Source: Chara braunii
Taxonomy: Eukaryota; Streptophyta; Charophyceae; Charales; Characeae
Reading direction: 5' to 3'
Assembly (NCBI GenBank): GCA_003427395.1
Contig: BFEA01000105.1
Span: forward strand, 428,198-453,706
DNA length: 25,509 nucleotides
Within the stretch, counting starts at the first letter, position 1. Each line of letters starts with the position of its first letter. The position numbers and the translations under genes were made by a program. This document shows, one piece after another, positions 1 through 9,349 of this stretch. Under the pieces are notes generated by a model. The model had not been told where the DNA came from. It ran no database searches and saw only the letters and a program-made list of their open reading frames with translations.

Positions 1-67
1 GTCAGAAGTAAGAATCTACCCATGGGCACCCCCGAAACAGCAACGCCCAGACGATTAAAGGGAAAGA

Positions 68-426
68 ATGATGGCAAAAAACGTTTGGGTAGAGTTCCGA
101 CATATTCCCATTGAAATCCAGGCGGCGTTCGTTCAAGACTTCGGAGAAAAAATTGACATCATTGATTTTATCGACCCACTGCCCCCTCATGTGGCAAGAA
201 TAGATGATTACCTAATGTTGGCAACTTGGCAATCGATCTCCCAGAGGGGCAACCATTTTCTATGGATGACATAATCCCCTTCCGGGTCGGGGACAGGGAC
301 TACAAAATACACACGTCTCACAAGCTGCGCCCCTGGTGTTTCAAATGCCAAGCCTACGGGCACCTATACACCGACCCTGTGTGCTCTCATCACCAATCAA
401 CCAATTTAGGGCCACTGAGCGCTTAA
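68..426 (+). pseudogene. LINE ORF1, N-terminal part with zinc-knuckle
   Basis: This is the RNA-binding (gag-like) protein of the LINE, which in the family coats the element RNA. Reading starts in frame 2 at 68 and shifts to frame 1 near 225, where the two overlapping reading frames join into one sensible protein. At 334-384 the sequence encodes CFKCQAYGH followed by LYTDPVC, a C-x2-C-x4-H-x6-C array. The usual retroviral or LINE knuckle is C-x2-C-x4-H-x4-C, so the last spacing is two residues long. It ends at a stop at 424-426. The frame before 68 already carries a stop, so the true start is not known. Confidence 0.7.
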
Positions 427-721
427 TTCAGGACCCCTTTAGGAGCACACACTGGCGTACCGTAGACCCAGGGCATGAAGGGTGGGTCTACGCCGATAAG
501 GCCAACGAGGGAGGGGAAATGATAGGGTGGGTGTGAGAAAGAGCGGGTGACCCCAATTTGGATTCCAAACCCCCACCCTCCTGGACACCCCCAAAGACTG
601 TAGAATCCCACTTACACACACAAGGGGCCAACCCCGCACCATCAGGGGCCGACCGGAAGGGAAATCAGGTCAATCAGGGGAGGAGAGGAGGAAACTAGAC
701 CCGGCCCCGGAGGACTACCTT

Positions 722-1018
722 ATGGAGCAGGGGAGCCAGCTACTGCCAAAAACTCCGCAAAAGGGGCAACTAGGAGGGCCAATATCCCNGACTACAGAAA
801 AGGGTAAGAAGGAGCAAGTTGGCAGCAACAGATTCGTCGTGCTAGCCACAGAATCAGGCGNGTCCGATGGAGGAGAAGGGAGGATCCAGGAAAAACAGCA
901 TGATCAGCGAACCGTACAAAACGAAAACGAAACTAGCAACGAAAATGAAACTAGCATTCAATCCTCTCAAACTTGGACACGAGGGACCCCTATGGCGTCG
1001 TGCTGGAGCGGTGTGTAG
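722..1018 (+). pseudogene. LINE ORF1, middle fragment
   Basis: This is a 98-codon open stretch, rich in Gln, Gly, Lys, Asn and Glu. It contains NRFVVLATE, which resembles the short N-R-F-x-x-L motif often found between the knuckle and the C-terminal part of plant LINE ORF1 proteins. Two single-base ambiguities (positions 789 and 861) fall inside it. It overlaps the next fragment (from 973) in another frame, so a frameshift near 970-1015 is likely. The stretch 427-721 before it has stops in all frames and is read as decayed ORF1 linker. Confidence 0.45.
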
Positions 1019-2253
1019 AAGGAAGGGATAACCCAGCAACCCTCGTACTTGCACAAAACCCCAACACCTCGCCCCTGCAAATCACAAACTGGATCATGAC
1101 ACGTGTGCAGTCTCTCTATGCGGAGGCCCCGGAGGCATTCTGGCCCCAGGCACACACACAGTTAAGGAGAGCCCTCGAGGACAACACTAGGGTGAAGTGC
1201 ATTTTAGAACAGGGCCTTCCGAGCCACATACAATGGGACGAGGTGCTCCAAAGGCTTTTCAAAATCTCAGCGGCACACTTTCAGGCACCGACAAAGGGGC
1301 CGCAGGCTGCACTGACCATGGAACTGCGAGGGGGCACGGAGGAGGAGGCCATGAGCATAGTAGGAAAGGTGTTGGGATCTGGGGGAAACAAGGAACGACA
1401 GACAACCATCCCCGAGGAAGAGAACCAAGCTGCCCAGACGGGGGCCACCACAGAGGATTACCTCGAAGGGGCCTTTGGATTACAACCCATGGAGATCGAG
1501 GATCCCCCAGTCCCCCTCCCCTCCCCCCCCCGGATGTGGCGGCGATGGACATTGACCAACAGGAGGACGTGGGTGCACCACCGGCTGATATGGACACCGA
1601 GAAGAAACTTAGAATTATCGTTGATTGGCTGATAGAGGCCTTCTGAGCTCAACACCCAGGCGGGGCACAAGACTTTTGGGACTGTTCCTACGTCCAATTG
1701 TTTGCCATACTAGACAAGTGCCTGACCCTGCGAAAAGCCCTTGAAGTTGCCCCCCCCCCCGCATATCGCTTGGTCCGAGATCTTCCAGCGGATTCGCCAC
1801 CTCGCGGCCCAGCAGTTTCACCCCCCTGTGGAGCACCAATCTCCCCCGAAAGACTCGAGGGACAATCAACCATTGGTCCCGACGGATCATCACTCTAACC
1901 ACCCAAGCTACAAAAAACTCAGACACATGGTGGAAGCAGGCCAATACAAAAAAAAACTGTTGCAGAAAGAAGGCGTGGCAGTCATACCTCTGAGATACGC
2001 AGACGACAGGATGAAGATTGGACTCTCTCCACTGCAACGGGGGTTCACACTGCCAGGGTGGGGATTCTATAACATTTGGTCCCTCCCCGGCCCGAGAGAT
2101 AACGATTTTAAAAAGAAAGCGGACCCCTTTCTGCGCCAGCACTACCCGGCTGGGGTCTTAGCAACCCTCTCCCAATTCGACGGATTGACGAGGGTAGCTC
2201 CCACTGATCTGCATGTCCTCTTCGAGGAGGATAAGGACTCCAATTTGAAGTAG
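973..2253 (+). pseudogene. LINE ORF1, C-terminal region broken at poly-C runs
   Basis: A continuous protein can be followed from 973 in frame 1 to about 1523, in frame 0 from 1532 to 1750, and in frame 1 again from 1760 to 2253. Both frame changes fall exactly on poly-C runs (nine C at 1523-1531 and eleven C at 1750-1760). A TGA at 1644-1646 also interrupts it. The protein has an acidic, proline-rich middle and a basic end, with no domain I recognise. Its place directly before the endonuclease supports ORF1. A tetrapeptide YADD near 1995-2006 is not a polymerase motif: it lies upstream of the endonuclease and has no RT context. Confidence 0.55.
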
Positions 2254-2512
2254 TTCACCCATGGAGCCCTGATGGAGCTCCCCCTCCAACAAGTGAAAGC
2301 CAATTCATTTTGGACGGAGGAGGATCTACGCACGTGCTTATCCAGGGTTCTCCGGAACGGGCTGCTATGCACAATAGACTGGTCCGCCAGACCATGGATA
2401 AGAGTCTAGTTTCGGAACGGGTGCCGACAGGACAATACAGATGGACGAAATCGACACCTTATACTGCAAGAACCCACACTGGAAGCACTGCCTCCGATAC
2501 GCAGACCTAGAC

Positions 2513-3280
2513 ATGAAAACCCTTAATGTAAATGGATTGGCCTCCTTCAACCCCTCGAAACGGCAGGCAATATAAGACCAGCTGAAGGGAGTGGGCGGCA
2601 AGACGTGACCCGACGTCATCTGCGTACAGGAAACCCATCTAATGGATAAACCAGAACACCATCGGGCCCACAAAACAGTCTGGTCCTTTCAGGCCTACAG
2701 GGCGCATGTGATGTCACCAGGGTCGGCAGGGGTGACCATCTGGATTCCGCCAGGGTCCCGGTTAGAGGTGGTAAATTGGGTAGCAGACGAGGAACAAGGG
2801 AGATGGGTATTAATTCTGGGGATCCTGGAGATTGAACTAATTAACATTTTTTGTGTATACGCCCCTAATACAGCAACAGAAAGGGCACATTTTTTCACCC
2901 ACCTTCAGACTCTTGTTCTACAAGGAGTCCCGTTGATTATCGCTAGCGATTTTAACGCTGCGCCAGATAGATCTCGGGATCCCTGCCCAAACTACGTAGA
3001 AGAAGACGAAAGAATACTGGCAGATCTTTGTGAAGCCCTGAGCCTGCTGGACACGTACAGACACTTGCACCCGACAGAGAAGGCCTAGTATATGTGTCAT
3101 CGCACCAATGACCAAGCCCGACACTCAAAATCACGTTTAGACTTGATCTTACTCTCGCAGGAAATTCAGAATGCCCTGCAACTAGCCACTATCTTCCCAC
3201 AAAGCCCCCATCCTGGCCTAGACCACCGCTTATGCAGAGCCATCTTTTCCTTCCGCAAGCGGCCGGATCAAGGGCCTGGA
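2513..3280 (+). pseudogene. LINE ORF2, AP-like endonuclease domain
   Basis: This domain nicks target DNA to prime reverse transcription. Frame 2 from the ATG at 2513 shows the ordered endonuclease motifs NVNGL (metal-site Asn), VICVQETHL (catalytic Glu), IASDFNAAPD (Asp and Asn), SRLDLILLS and GLDHRL (the last carrying the Asp-His pair). All lie in one frame, but stops interrupt at about 2573 (TAA), 2606 (TGA) and 3086 (TAG). Start choice: the ATG lies seven codons or fewer before the first motif, as usual in these proteins, and ORF1 ends 260 bp upstream. The lineage is clear; the gene is dead. Confidence 0.88.
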
Positions 3281-4980
3281 TATTACAAGCTCAACACATC
3301 CCTGCTCAAGGACAAGTTGTTCCACATATACATTCGTGATGTCTGGAATTTTTGGAGAGACCAGAAACACTCCTTCGACTCGGAAGTTCGATGGTTCACC
3401 AACGGACTCTTTTTTATAGCCAGGAAATGCAAGGAATATTCAAAGTTGTTGGCAAGCCGACAATATGCACATGAAATGAATGTTCATAGAAGACTTCACA
3501 ACCTGGTCAACCAGGACAACTCTAATGATCTCACCACGAACATTCAAAATTTGCAAGACCAGCTTCTTCAACTAGCGCAACACAGATTGCAAGGAATAAG
3601 GATTCGATGCAAATTAGCGAAATGGACTACTGAAGGGACTATGGACTCTCAATTCTTTTGTTTGGCTTCTTTGAGAGCACACCGCACCACTATCGAGGCA
3701 TTTTTGGACCCGGTGACCGACGAACTAGCCACCACCACAGCTCATTGTGTAAGGATCACCAGATCCTTTTACAAAGATCTCTTCTCCTCCCACATCCCCC
3801 AACAGCAGGATGCTGACCGACTAAGAGAACTGGAGGACTTCCTACGCCCGATGGAGGGTCGCTTTTCCTCGATACAGAAAGACCATTTGGACCGCCAGGT
3901 CACCAAAGAGGAGATTTGGACGACACTCGTGCAAATGGAGGAAGAAAAAAAAACAGGCGTAGACGGCTTCCCCAAAGAATTTTGGGAGGCCATGTGGCCC
4001 CTCTTGAGTGATGACCTGATGAAATTTTATAGGGCAGTGTGGAGTTCCGGAGAGATGGGGGAATTAGTAGGGCAAGGAGTGTTATCGCTACTTCATAAAA
4101 AAGAGGACAAAATGAACATCCGGAACTACCGACCCATCACTCTCTTGACGGTGGTCTATAAAATGTTGTCAAAAGCATTGGCCAACCGAATGATCGAGGT
4201 AATGGATATCATTCATCCGGCCCAGAAAGGTTTCATGCGTAATAGAAACATCCAAGAAAACATACTTCTAGACTTCTAGTCAATAAGATTATTAGCTTGG
4301 CCCATTAGTCTAAAAGTAACGCCGCGCTCATCTTCATCGACTTCGAAAAAGCTTACGACCACGTAGACTGGACCTTCCTAGATAAGTGCCTAGAGAGACT
4401 GAATTTTGGCAACAATTTTCGGAGGTGGGTGTGTATTGTGCACCATAACACTACCACGAGCGTGCAAATAAATAGGTCTATGGCCCCAGAGATAAGGCTG
4501 CAATGTTCAATTAGGCATGGGGACCTCAACGTCGCGCTCATCTTCATCGACTTCGAAAAAACTTACAACCACGTAGACTGGACCTTCCTAGATAAGTGCC
4601 TAAAGAGACTAAATTTTGGCAACAATTTTCGGAGGTGGGTGCGTATTCTGCACCATAACGCTACCACGAGCGTGCAAATAAACGGGTCTATGGCCCCAGA
4701 GATAAGGCTGCAACGTTTAGCCAACCTCCGACAAAGCAAAGATCTAAAGAAAATTCAGATAGTCGGCATCCCCGAGGAAGTTGTTCCAGTCTGTTTACTA
4801 TTCGCAAACAGCCTCACAAATATGGCCGACGCCTCACAGCAGAACATGGAGGTGATATACAGGTTGCTGGCCCTTTTTTGCACTCTCTCGAACATGGTCG
4901 TTAACTGGGGTCACAAAACGATCGGATGGTGGCTCCACCACCAAGGTGGCCGTCCCCCGGGAGGACACCACATCACCTGA
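3281..4980 (+). pseudogene. LINE ORF2, reverse transcriptase domain, partly duplicated
   Basis: Frame 2 gives the RT N-terminal blocks: KKTGVDGFPKEFW (about 3950-3990), NIRNYRPITLL (about 4112-4145) and HPAQKGFMRNRNIQEN (to 4265), then a TAG at 4277. Coding resumes in frame 1 from about 4318 with motif A, FIDFEKAYDHVDW, which holds the first catalytic Asp. About 190 bp containing motif A then repeat after 210 bp (4318-4507 and 4528-4717), with AYD changed to TYN. The motif B stretch follows the first copy only, as a degenerate RHGDLN. Motif C (4798-4812) reads LFANS where the catalytic Asp-Asp pair should be. The frame closes at TGA 4978-4980. No RT activity is possible. Confidence 0.88.
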
Positions 4981-5767
4981 GTGGCCCCCGAATCCCCAAT
5001 TCGGATTCTAGGGGTGAAGATGACAGTGCTAGGTCAATCCCCTGAAAATTACGGTTGGATATCAGCCCCAGCGTGTGTCAAACTCTCCCAATGGAACCAT
5101 CAGCACACATCACTTTTCGGACGTGCTTTGGTGATCAACAATGTAGTCTTAGCCATTCTTTGGGCCTTTGGTATAAATCGGTACTTTGGCCAATGAGCCC
5201 AGGGGCCCTGAAGATATTGAAGAGGAAGGTGTCAGCTACCCTATGGAGAATGGATAGTGAGAACTCCCACGCTATCAGCCGGGTGGCATGAGACTCAGTT
5301 ATCCAACGTAAGACAAAGGGAGGCCTCGGTATCCTAGACCCCCTCACTCAATCCCAAGCCCTTAGTTTACAATGGGTAGTACGATTGATATTCGAGAACC
5401 CACTAGTATGGAGGCCGTTGGCGTTGGCACAGATCGCCGTCTGGGCCCCGAGGCCCCTGAGTCCGTACACCCTCTCCAATGGTTAGAGGACCGCTACTGG
5501 AGAGTGTCACGGCGCCCTCGGGGAGGGGAGGGGAGGAGAGACGACTTCTGGCCCCGTTTGTTAAAAATCTGGAGGAGGCGCCCCCCCCCGAATCGCCCAC
5601 CCCCAGACAGGTGGGAGGAGGTGGCAAGGCAACCCCTCTTTGGAAACCGTTGGATCACCAACGAACGCAGTCAGATTTTTTGCAGCACAGACGTCCCATG
5701 GAAAGGGTGGGTGAAGAATGGGGTGACTCAAGTGGGCGACCTTTGGGACAGGGAGAGGAAGGGCTGA
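4981..5767 (+). pseudogene. LINE ORF2, C-terminal tail after RT
   Basis: After the TGA at 4978 the same frame continues with IRILGVKM and LFGRALVINNVVLAILW, blocks typical of the thumb and connection part of plant LINE ORF2. The frame then changes near 5190 (1 to 0), giving TKGGLGILDPLTQSQAL after another stop at 5289-5291. It changes again near 5490 (0 to 2), giving QPLFGNRWI and KNGVTQVGDLWD before the stop at 5765-5767. These last blocks match the region before the C-terminal zinc-binding part of such proteins. A run of nine C at 5581-5589 lies in the frame-shifted part. Confidence 0.7.
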
Positions 5768-5859
5768 AAGAGCCCGGAGAAGATGAGGGAGGAATTGAAA
5801 TACTGTCACAATGTTGAATCGGCCCAAGGCAGGCGAGCATTCGAAAAATTTTTAACCAC

Positions 5860-6768
5860 TGACTTTAGTTCGTGCGCGCCGTGTTTCGGCACTTGCGCTG
5901 ACAAAACTTTCTCGACCATAGCAGTTGAGGGATTTGCCTCATTTTCCGTTTTTTGCCGTCTTCAGTCTGTCTGTTGGCGCCGACGTTGTATCGACTACAA
6001 AATCATGAGCGGATACCCTTATAAGGGTATCAGCTCCGACACCGCAACACGTACTTCTCTTATATTCCACATCAAATTAAGGGAGGTCGGGGACCTCACA
6101 CTTCAACCCGGAGTTATCTCGGCAGCATCAGCTGGTTTAGCTTAACAGATAAATTTCCATTCTTCCCAAAAGCTATCACTTTTACCGACTTAACAGACAA
6201 CTTCGCCTCCTTCTGAAACGGTACCTAAACTTCCCTGTGAAATATCAATCAACAAACCTTTGCATCATAATCACTCTTTCATATTTCCTCACATTTTCAA
6301 CTGATACTTCTACCAATACTCCTATCCTCCAACTGCCTACCAACCCTAACTAACTGTCTACACCCCCGCCTTACACAGGCCTAAGCACGACCTGACACTG
6401 GTCTAAACCTGACCGATTGGAACAGAGTTCCTCTTATCCTTGGCACCCTACCACCCTCCTCCCCAACGTGACCTTTTGTGATCTGGACCACGAACCGAGA
6501 TGCCCTGGTTCGGTACTGCCATGTTTAACATAACAGAACGGTGCACAAATAATAGCTGTAATTGTGGCAGTTTGGTGTTGCTTCTAAAACCATGAGTACT
6601 TCCAAGGCACTTTTTCTCCAACCCTGGAAATGCCCTGCGCCACCTAAAAAGAACAAGCCGTGCAACCTCTTTTTCGCTTCTGCCGCCAGGAATTTTGCTT
6701 CGGAGGCCCCGCCTTGAAAGTCGAGGCGCCTTCACGTGAAGTGCCTGCGGCCGATGTATGGGCCCAGT
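5860..6768. other. Non-coding stretch, no gene recognised
   Basis: No convincing reading frame is present. A 120-codon plus-strand frame (5783-6145) and a 152-codon minus-strand frame (6448-6906) have no recognisable motifs, and the second runs through a foldback palindrome. From about 6150 to 6470 the plus strand is rich in C, T and A and almost free of G runs. A short segment at 5990-6043 is homologous to 19419-19472 and is listed separately. Confidence 0.5.
5990..6043 (-). repeat. Short segment shared with 19419-19472, around a perfect 20-bp palindrome
   Basis: GATACCCTTATAAGGGTATC at 6012-6031 is its own reverse complement. Aligning the surrounding 54 bases in the same orientation with 19419-19472 gives 40 matches without gaps, including bases outside the palindrome. 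The other copy lies within the open frame following a minus-strand gag fragment, so this copy is tentatively a remnant of the same gypsy family. On the minus strand the palindrome is preceded by GGTGTCGGAGCTGA, loosely like the primer-binding site at 20200-20212, but this resemblance is weak. Confidence 0.5.
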
Positions 6769-6881
6769 ACTACCGTCTTCACCCGAAAATAACGCCCGGT
6801 CATTATAGTTGTATTTCACACAACGTTTAGCCCAGATACGACGATAATTACCGGGCGTTCTATTCGGGCGAAGACGGTAGT
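6769..6881. mobile_element. Foldback palindrome, MITE-like, copy 1
   Basis: The arm starting ACTACCGTCTTCACCCGA at 6769 is repeated as a reverse complement ending at 6881. The two arms, about 46 bases each, pair almost throughout, with a loop of about 20 bases near 6815-6835. A second, diverged copy lies 235 bp downstream. A perfect-symmetry, non-coding, repeated foldback unit is what one expects of a miniature inverted-repeat element. I see no clear target-site duplication and do not know its superfamily. Confidence 0.6.
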
Positions 6882-7001
6882 GGTTAAAAAATGGGGGCAT
6901 ACTCACACGAGGATTTTTGCTACTGAACTCTGGACGTGATTACAGTCAGATGCATCTAGGTCTGGTTGTGCTGTAAATGCAGTCAGATATATTTAGGGAA
7001 G

Positions 7002-7120
7002 TGCTAACTTCTTCACCTGAATACAACGTGCGGATATTAGTGTTGTATTTAGATGGAAAGATAGCCCAAGTACAACAGCTATAACGACCGTACGTTGTCG
7101 TCGGGTGAAGAAGGTAGTCT
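7002..7120. mobile_element. Foldback palindrome, MITE-like, copy 2
   Basis: This unit has the same order as copy 1: an arm with CTTCTTCACCTGAATACAAC, a centre containing ATAGCCCAAGTA (copy 1 has TTAGCCCAGATA), and the reverse arm ending GGGTGAAGAAGGTAGT. Arm pairing is less perfect than in copy 1. Weak symmetry continues outward to CAGTCAG at about 6981 and CTGACTG at about 7131, which suggests that the full unit is about 165 bp. Confidence 0.55.
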
Positions 7121-7263
7121 GATTATGGACTGACTGTGATCAGCCCGATCCATGTACAGTCACATATCTCTTGCTGACAAAATTGATTGCAGCGGATGTC
7201 GGCCCGAGTGTTTATCCAATTGGGAGTCGAGCTTGGGGAGAAAAGGAAAAGACAAAAACGAGG

Positions 7264-7289
7264 AAAAAAAAAAAAAAAAAAAAAAAAAA
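7264..7289 (+). repeat. Poly-A run of 26
   Basis: Twenty-six A follow a purine-rich lead-in. It could be a retroposon tail (plus-strand element ending here) or simple slippage. No LINE or SINE 3' end is recognisable just upstream. Confidence 0.8.
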
Positions 7290-7490
7290 GGACCGGAAGG
7301 TGGGAAAAGAAAGGGGAGAATCACTCCTTTGTAGGTATCAACCGCAATTTTTCCTTTGTCTGAAATTACAAAGCAATGGTTTTGGCAGGAAGTGTATCGT
7401 GTTTGCATCACGCATAGTAAGCAACCTGCATTGTCGGAGCAATGTTCATCCGATCCGAAAGAGAATTTCTCCACCGCACAGGGATCGCAT

Positions 7491-7563
7491 CGGCAACAGG
7501 CTCAGTTGGTAGAGGACGTAAGTGCCATTCCGAAGATCGTGGGTTCGATTCCCCATGTCGTCC
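7491..7563 (+). pseudogene. tRNA-like sequence (tRNA pseudogene or SINE head)
   Basis: An A-box-like AGGCTCAGTTGG at 7498 and a B box GGTTCGATTCC at 7542 are 44 bases apart, the spacing found in a tRNA gene. Bases 7492-7498 can pair with 7556-7562 in six of seven positions, as an acceptor stem with one base lost before the D arm. The D arm GCTC/GAG is visible. The anticodon stem does not pair and the T stem is incomplete, so this is not a working tRNA. It may be the pol III head of a SINE whose body runs toward the gypsy remnant at 7690. No poly-A end can be assigned. Confidence 0.6.
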
Positions 7564-7689
7564 GTCCGATTTCCCACGACCCCTGGGGCACACTTCGGGT
7601 TCACCAGCTGAGATTGTTGACTTGCCCCCCCCTGGCTAATCTTGGTAGGGCCCCCTCCTTTCCATCCTTTACCATGGGTTCGGCTGAGA

Positions 7690-8020
7690 CAGAGAAGGTT
7701 GAGGCTGGTCGTGAAACTTGTAGACCAATCAATCCAAAGGTTGCTGCTAGGTAGAGTGAGGTATATTGACAGAAGGGTATAGCTTTGTTTAAACCACCAG
7801 TACATATGGACGCGTATTCCACCAACGTGTTCCAAGCCATCAGGTCCCACTTGAGCCAAGATCGCGAGATCGCCTCAGGCTGCCAATCAGTGATAAAGAC
7901 AAAAGGTTTTTTCGGGCCCATTCTTATGAGGACCGGGGCCGAGATTGGAGCCGCCTTAAGTTCTCAAAAGGCCCGATCGCACTGCGGGGTCCAGATCCCG
8001 CAACCGCTGCAAACCCCTTG
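7690..8020 (-). pseudogene. Gypsy RNase H, N-terminal part
   Basis: After the RT connection block the frame gives CDRAFENLRRL, then KPFVFITDWQPEAIS. Then, split over two frames, it gives AQVGPDGLEH and VEYAS, followed by GGLNKA and LAATFGL. These blocks match the RNase H-like domain that follows RT in gypsy elements, which removes the RNA template. The Asp of FITD stands at the position of the first catalytic Asp. Similarity is lost after about 7735, so the rest of RNase H and all of integrase are missing. Confidence 0.7.
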
Positions 8021-8089
8021 ATAAACCTTCGATAGTATGATGCCAGTCCCAAAAAGGCGCGTACTTGTGTCACTGATGTCGGCACCGGC

Positions 8090-8952
8090 GCATCCTTCAT
8101 GCCTGCCACGTTCTGAGGCTCGCTGGAAACCCTTGTCCGTAACCACGTGGCCAAGGAAGGAGATCTTCGTGAGGAAAAACTGACACTTCTCGAGAGCCAC
8201 CTTGAATCCAACGTCCTTCAGTGCGTGCAATGTCCATTCAATGTGTTGCGCGTGCCCTTTGTAGGTACTCAAATATACCAGAATATCATCCATATATACA
8301 ATCACGCAATAATTAATAATGCTCTGCGTCAGCCGCGTTTTTCGCATGAAGTTCTGGAAAGCTACATTCATCGCTCGTTGAAACTTAGTTGCGGCATTGC
8401 AAATTTTCATTGGTCATCTAATCCATTGCCAAGTCCCTTCGAAAGAACGAAGGTCGTTTTCGGACGATCTTCCTTTCGAACAAGGAGATGGTGAAATCCA
8501 TGGTGGACATCAAACTTGCTGAAAAATCAAGCACACCGAATAGCATCCAATAACTCGTCAATCCGGGGGAGGGGATACACATCCTTAATCGTGATGTCAT
8601 TCAACTTTCGGTAATGAATGCATATACGAATTCCTCCCGCCTTTTTTGGTACGATGACCACAGGGGACGATCAAGGTCCGATGGCGGGCTCCATCCATCC
8701 ATTAGCTTCGAACTCCTTTACCCTCTAGAACGCGGTCAGTTGCTGTGCCGACGAGTACCGATAGGGAGTGCAGCTAATCGGTGGATGATCCCCGGTGAGG
8801 ATTGCGTGTTCAATCACGTTTGAAAACCCAATATCGTTATTGTGTACACTCAATACCACAGCATATCCATGCAATACATTAATCAAGGACTTGCGGATCT
8901 CTCGTGGAACGTGACCGGGTAAGATGATCGTTAGTCGATAAAAAAATATCAA
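8090..8952 (-). pseudogene. Gypsy reverse transcriptase
   Basis: One minus-strand frame gives an N-terminal block (EHAILTGD, then PYRYS), SSPVVIVPKKAGGIRICIHY, DVYPLPRIDELLD and motif A FFSKFDVHHGFHH. It is interrupted by a TAG and three TGA codons. A frameshift near 8450 then leads to CNAATKFQRAMN (motif B), IVYMDDILVYL (motif C, catalytic Asp-Asp intact, codons at 8285-8296) and FLGHVVTDKG. Another shift leads to RAFLGLASYYRRFIKGFAAVAG near 8020-8090. The motifs are in the gypsy order and spacing. The catalytic residues survive, but the frame does not. Confidence 0.88.
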
Positions 8953-9349
8953 GTTGTATATTGATCCAATCTGACCCCAGTGGTCGTTTGTCGTCTATGC
9001 TGGAGAACATAGAGCTACTAGTCCGGATCGAAAAAACGGTGGCGAGCATTTGTGACTCGGCCGGGCTGATCATCTTAGTTTCTTTAGCTTTGACGTCGGT
9101 CTCGGGGTCAATGGTGCTTGCTGGGATTTCTAACCTAGTTAGTTCCACCATTTCCTGCATTAGGTCAGGAACCTCATTAATCGGGGCTTCAACCTCTCAC
9201 CTAATTAGTGCGATCATATCGCTTTGCTTAAGCAATGGTCTGGGCAGAGAGACAGAAAGATCTAGGTATTGATTAATCTGCTGATATCTCTCCCGTAATG
9301 AAAGCGCACCCTCGTACAGAGTACGAGGAGGTTCCAAGAGGTCAGCCAT

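Larger units (their letters stand above)
1..5860 (+). mobile_element. Degraded non-LTR retrotransposon (LINE)
   Basis: Translations on the plus strand give, in order, a zinc-knuckle ORF1, an AP-type endonuclease, a reverse transcriptase and a C-terminal tail, which is the order of plant LINEs of the L1 type. The element is not functional: ORF1 changes frame repeatedly, and ORF2 runs through frame 2, then 1, then 0, then 2, with several stops. The 5' end lies before the window. The 3' end is placed near 5860 only because protein similarity stops there; no poly-A tail or target-site duplication is visible. The class assignment is firm; the family is not identified. Confidence 0.9.

Noticed and set aside
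1992-2009. YADD tetrapeptide that could be read as RT motif C
   Set aside because: It lies in ORF1, upstream of the endonuclease, with no RT motifs around it. The real motif C position is 4798-4812.
5372-5817. Two further overlapping frames in the LINE tail
   Set aside because: Only the frame with the QPLFGNRWI and GVTQVGDLWD blocks matches the LINE tail; the Pro/Gly-rich alternative is a shadow.
6448-6906. 152-codon minus-strand frame as a gene
   Set aside because: Part of it reads through the foldback palindrome at 6769-6881, and there is no domain similarity.
7491-7563. Functional tRNA gene
   Set aside because: The anticodon stem does not pair, the T stem is incomplete and a base is missing before the D arm.
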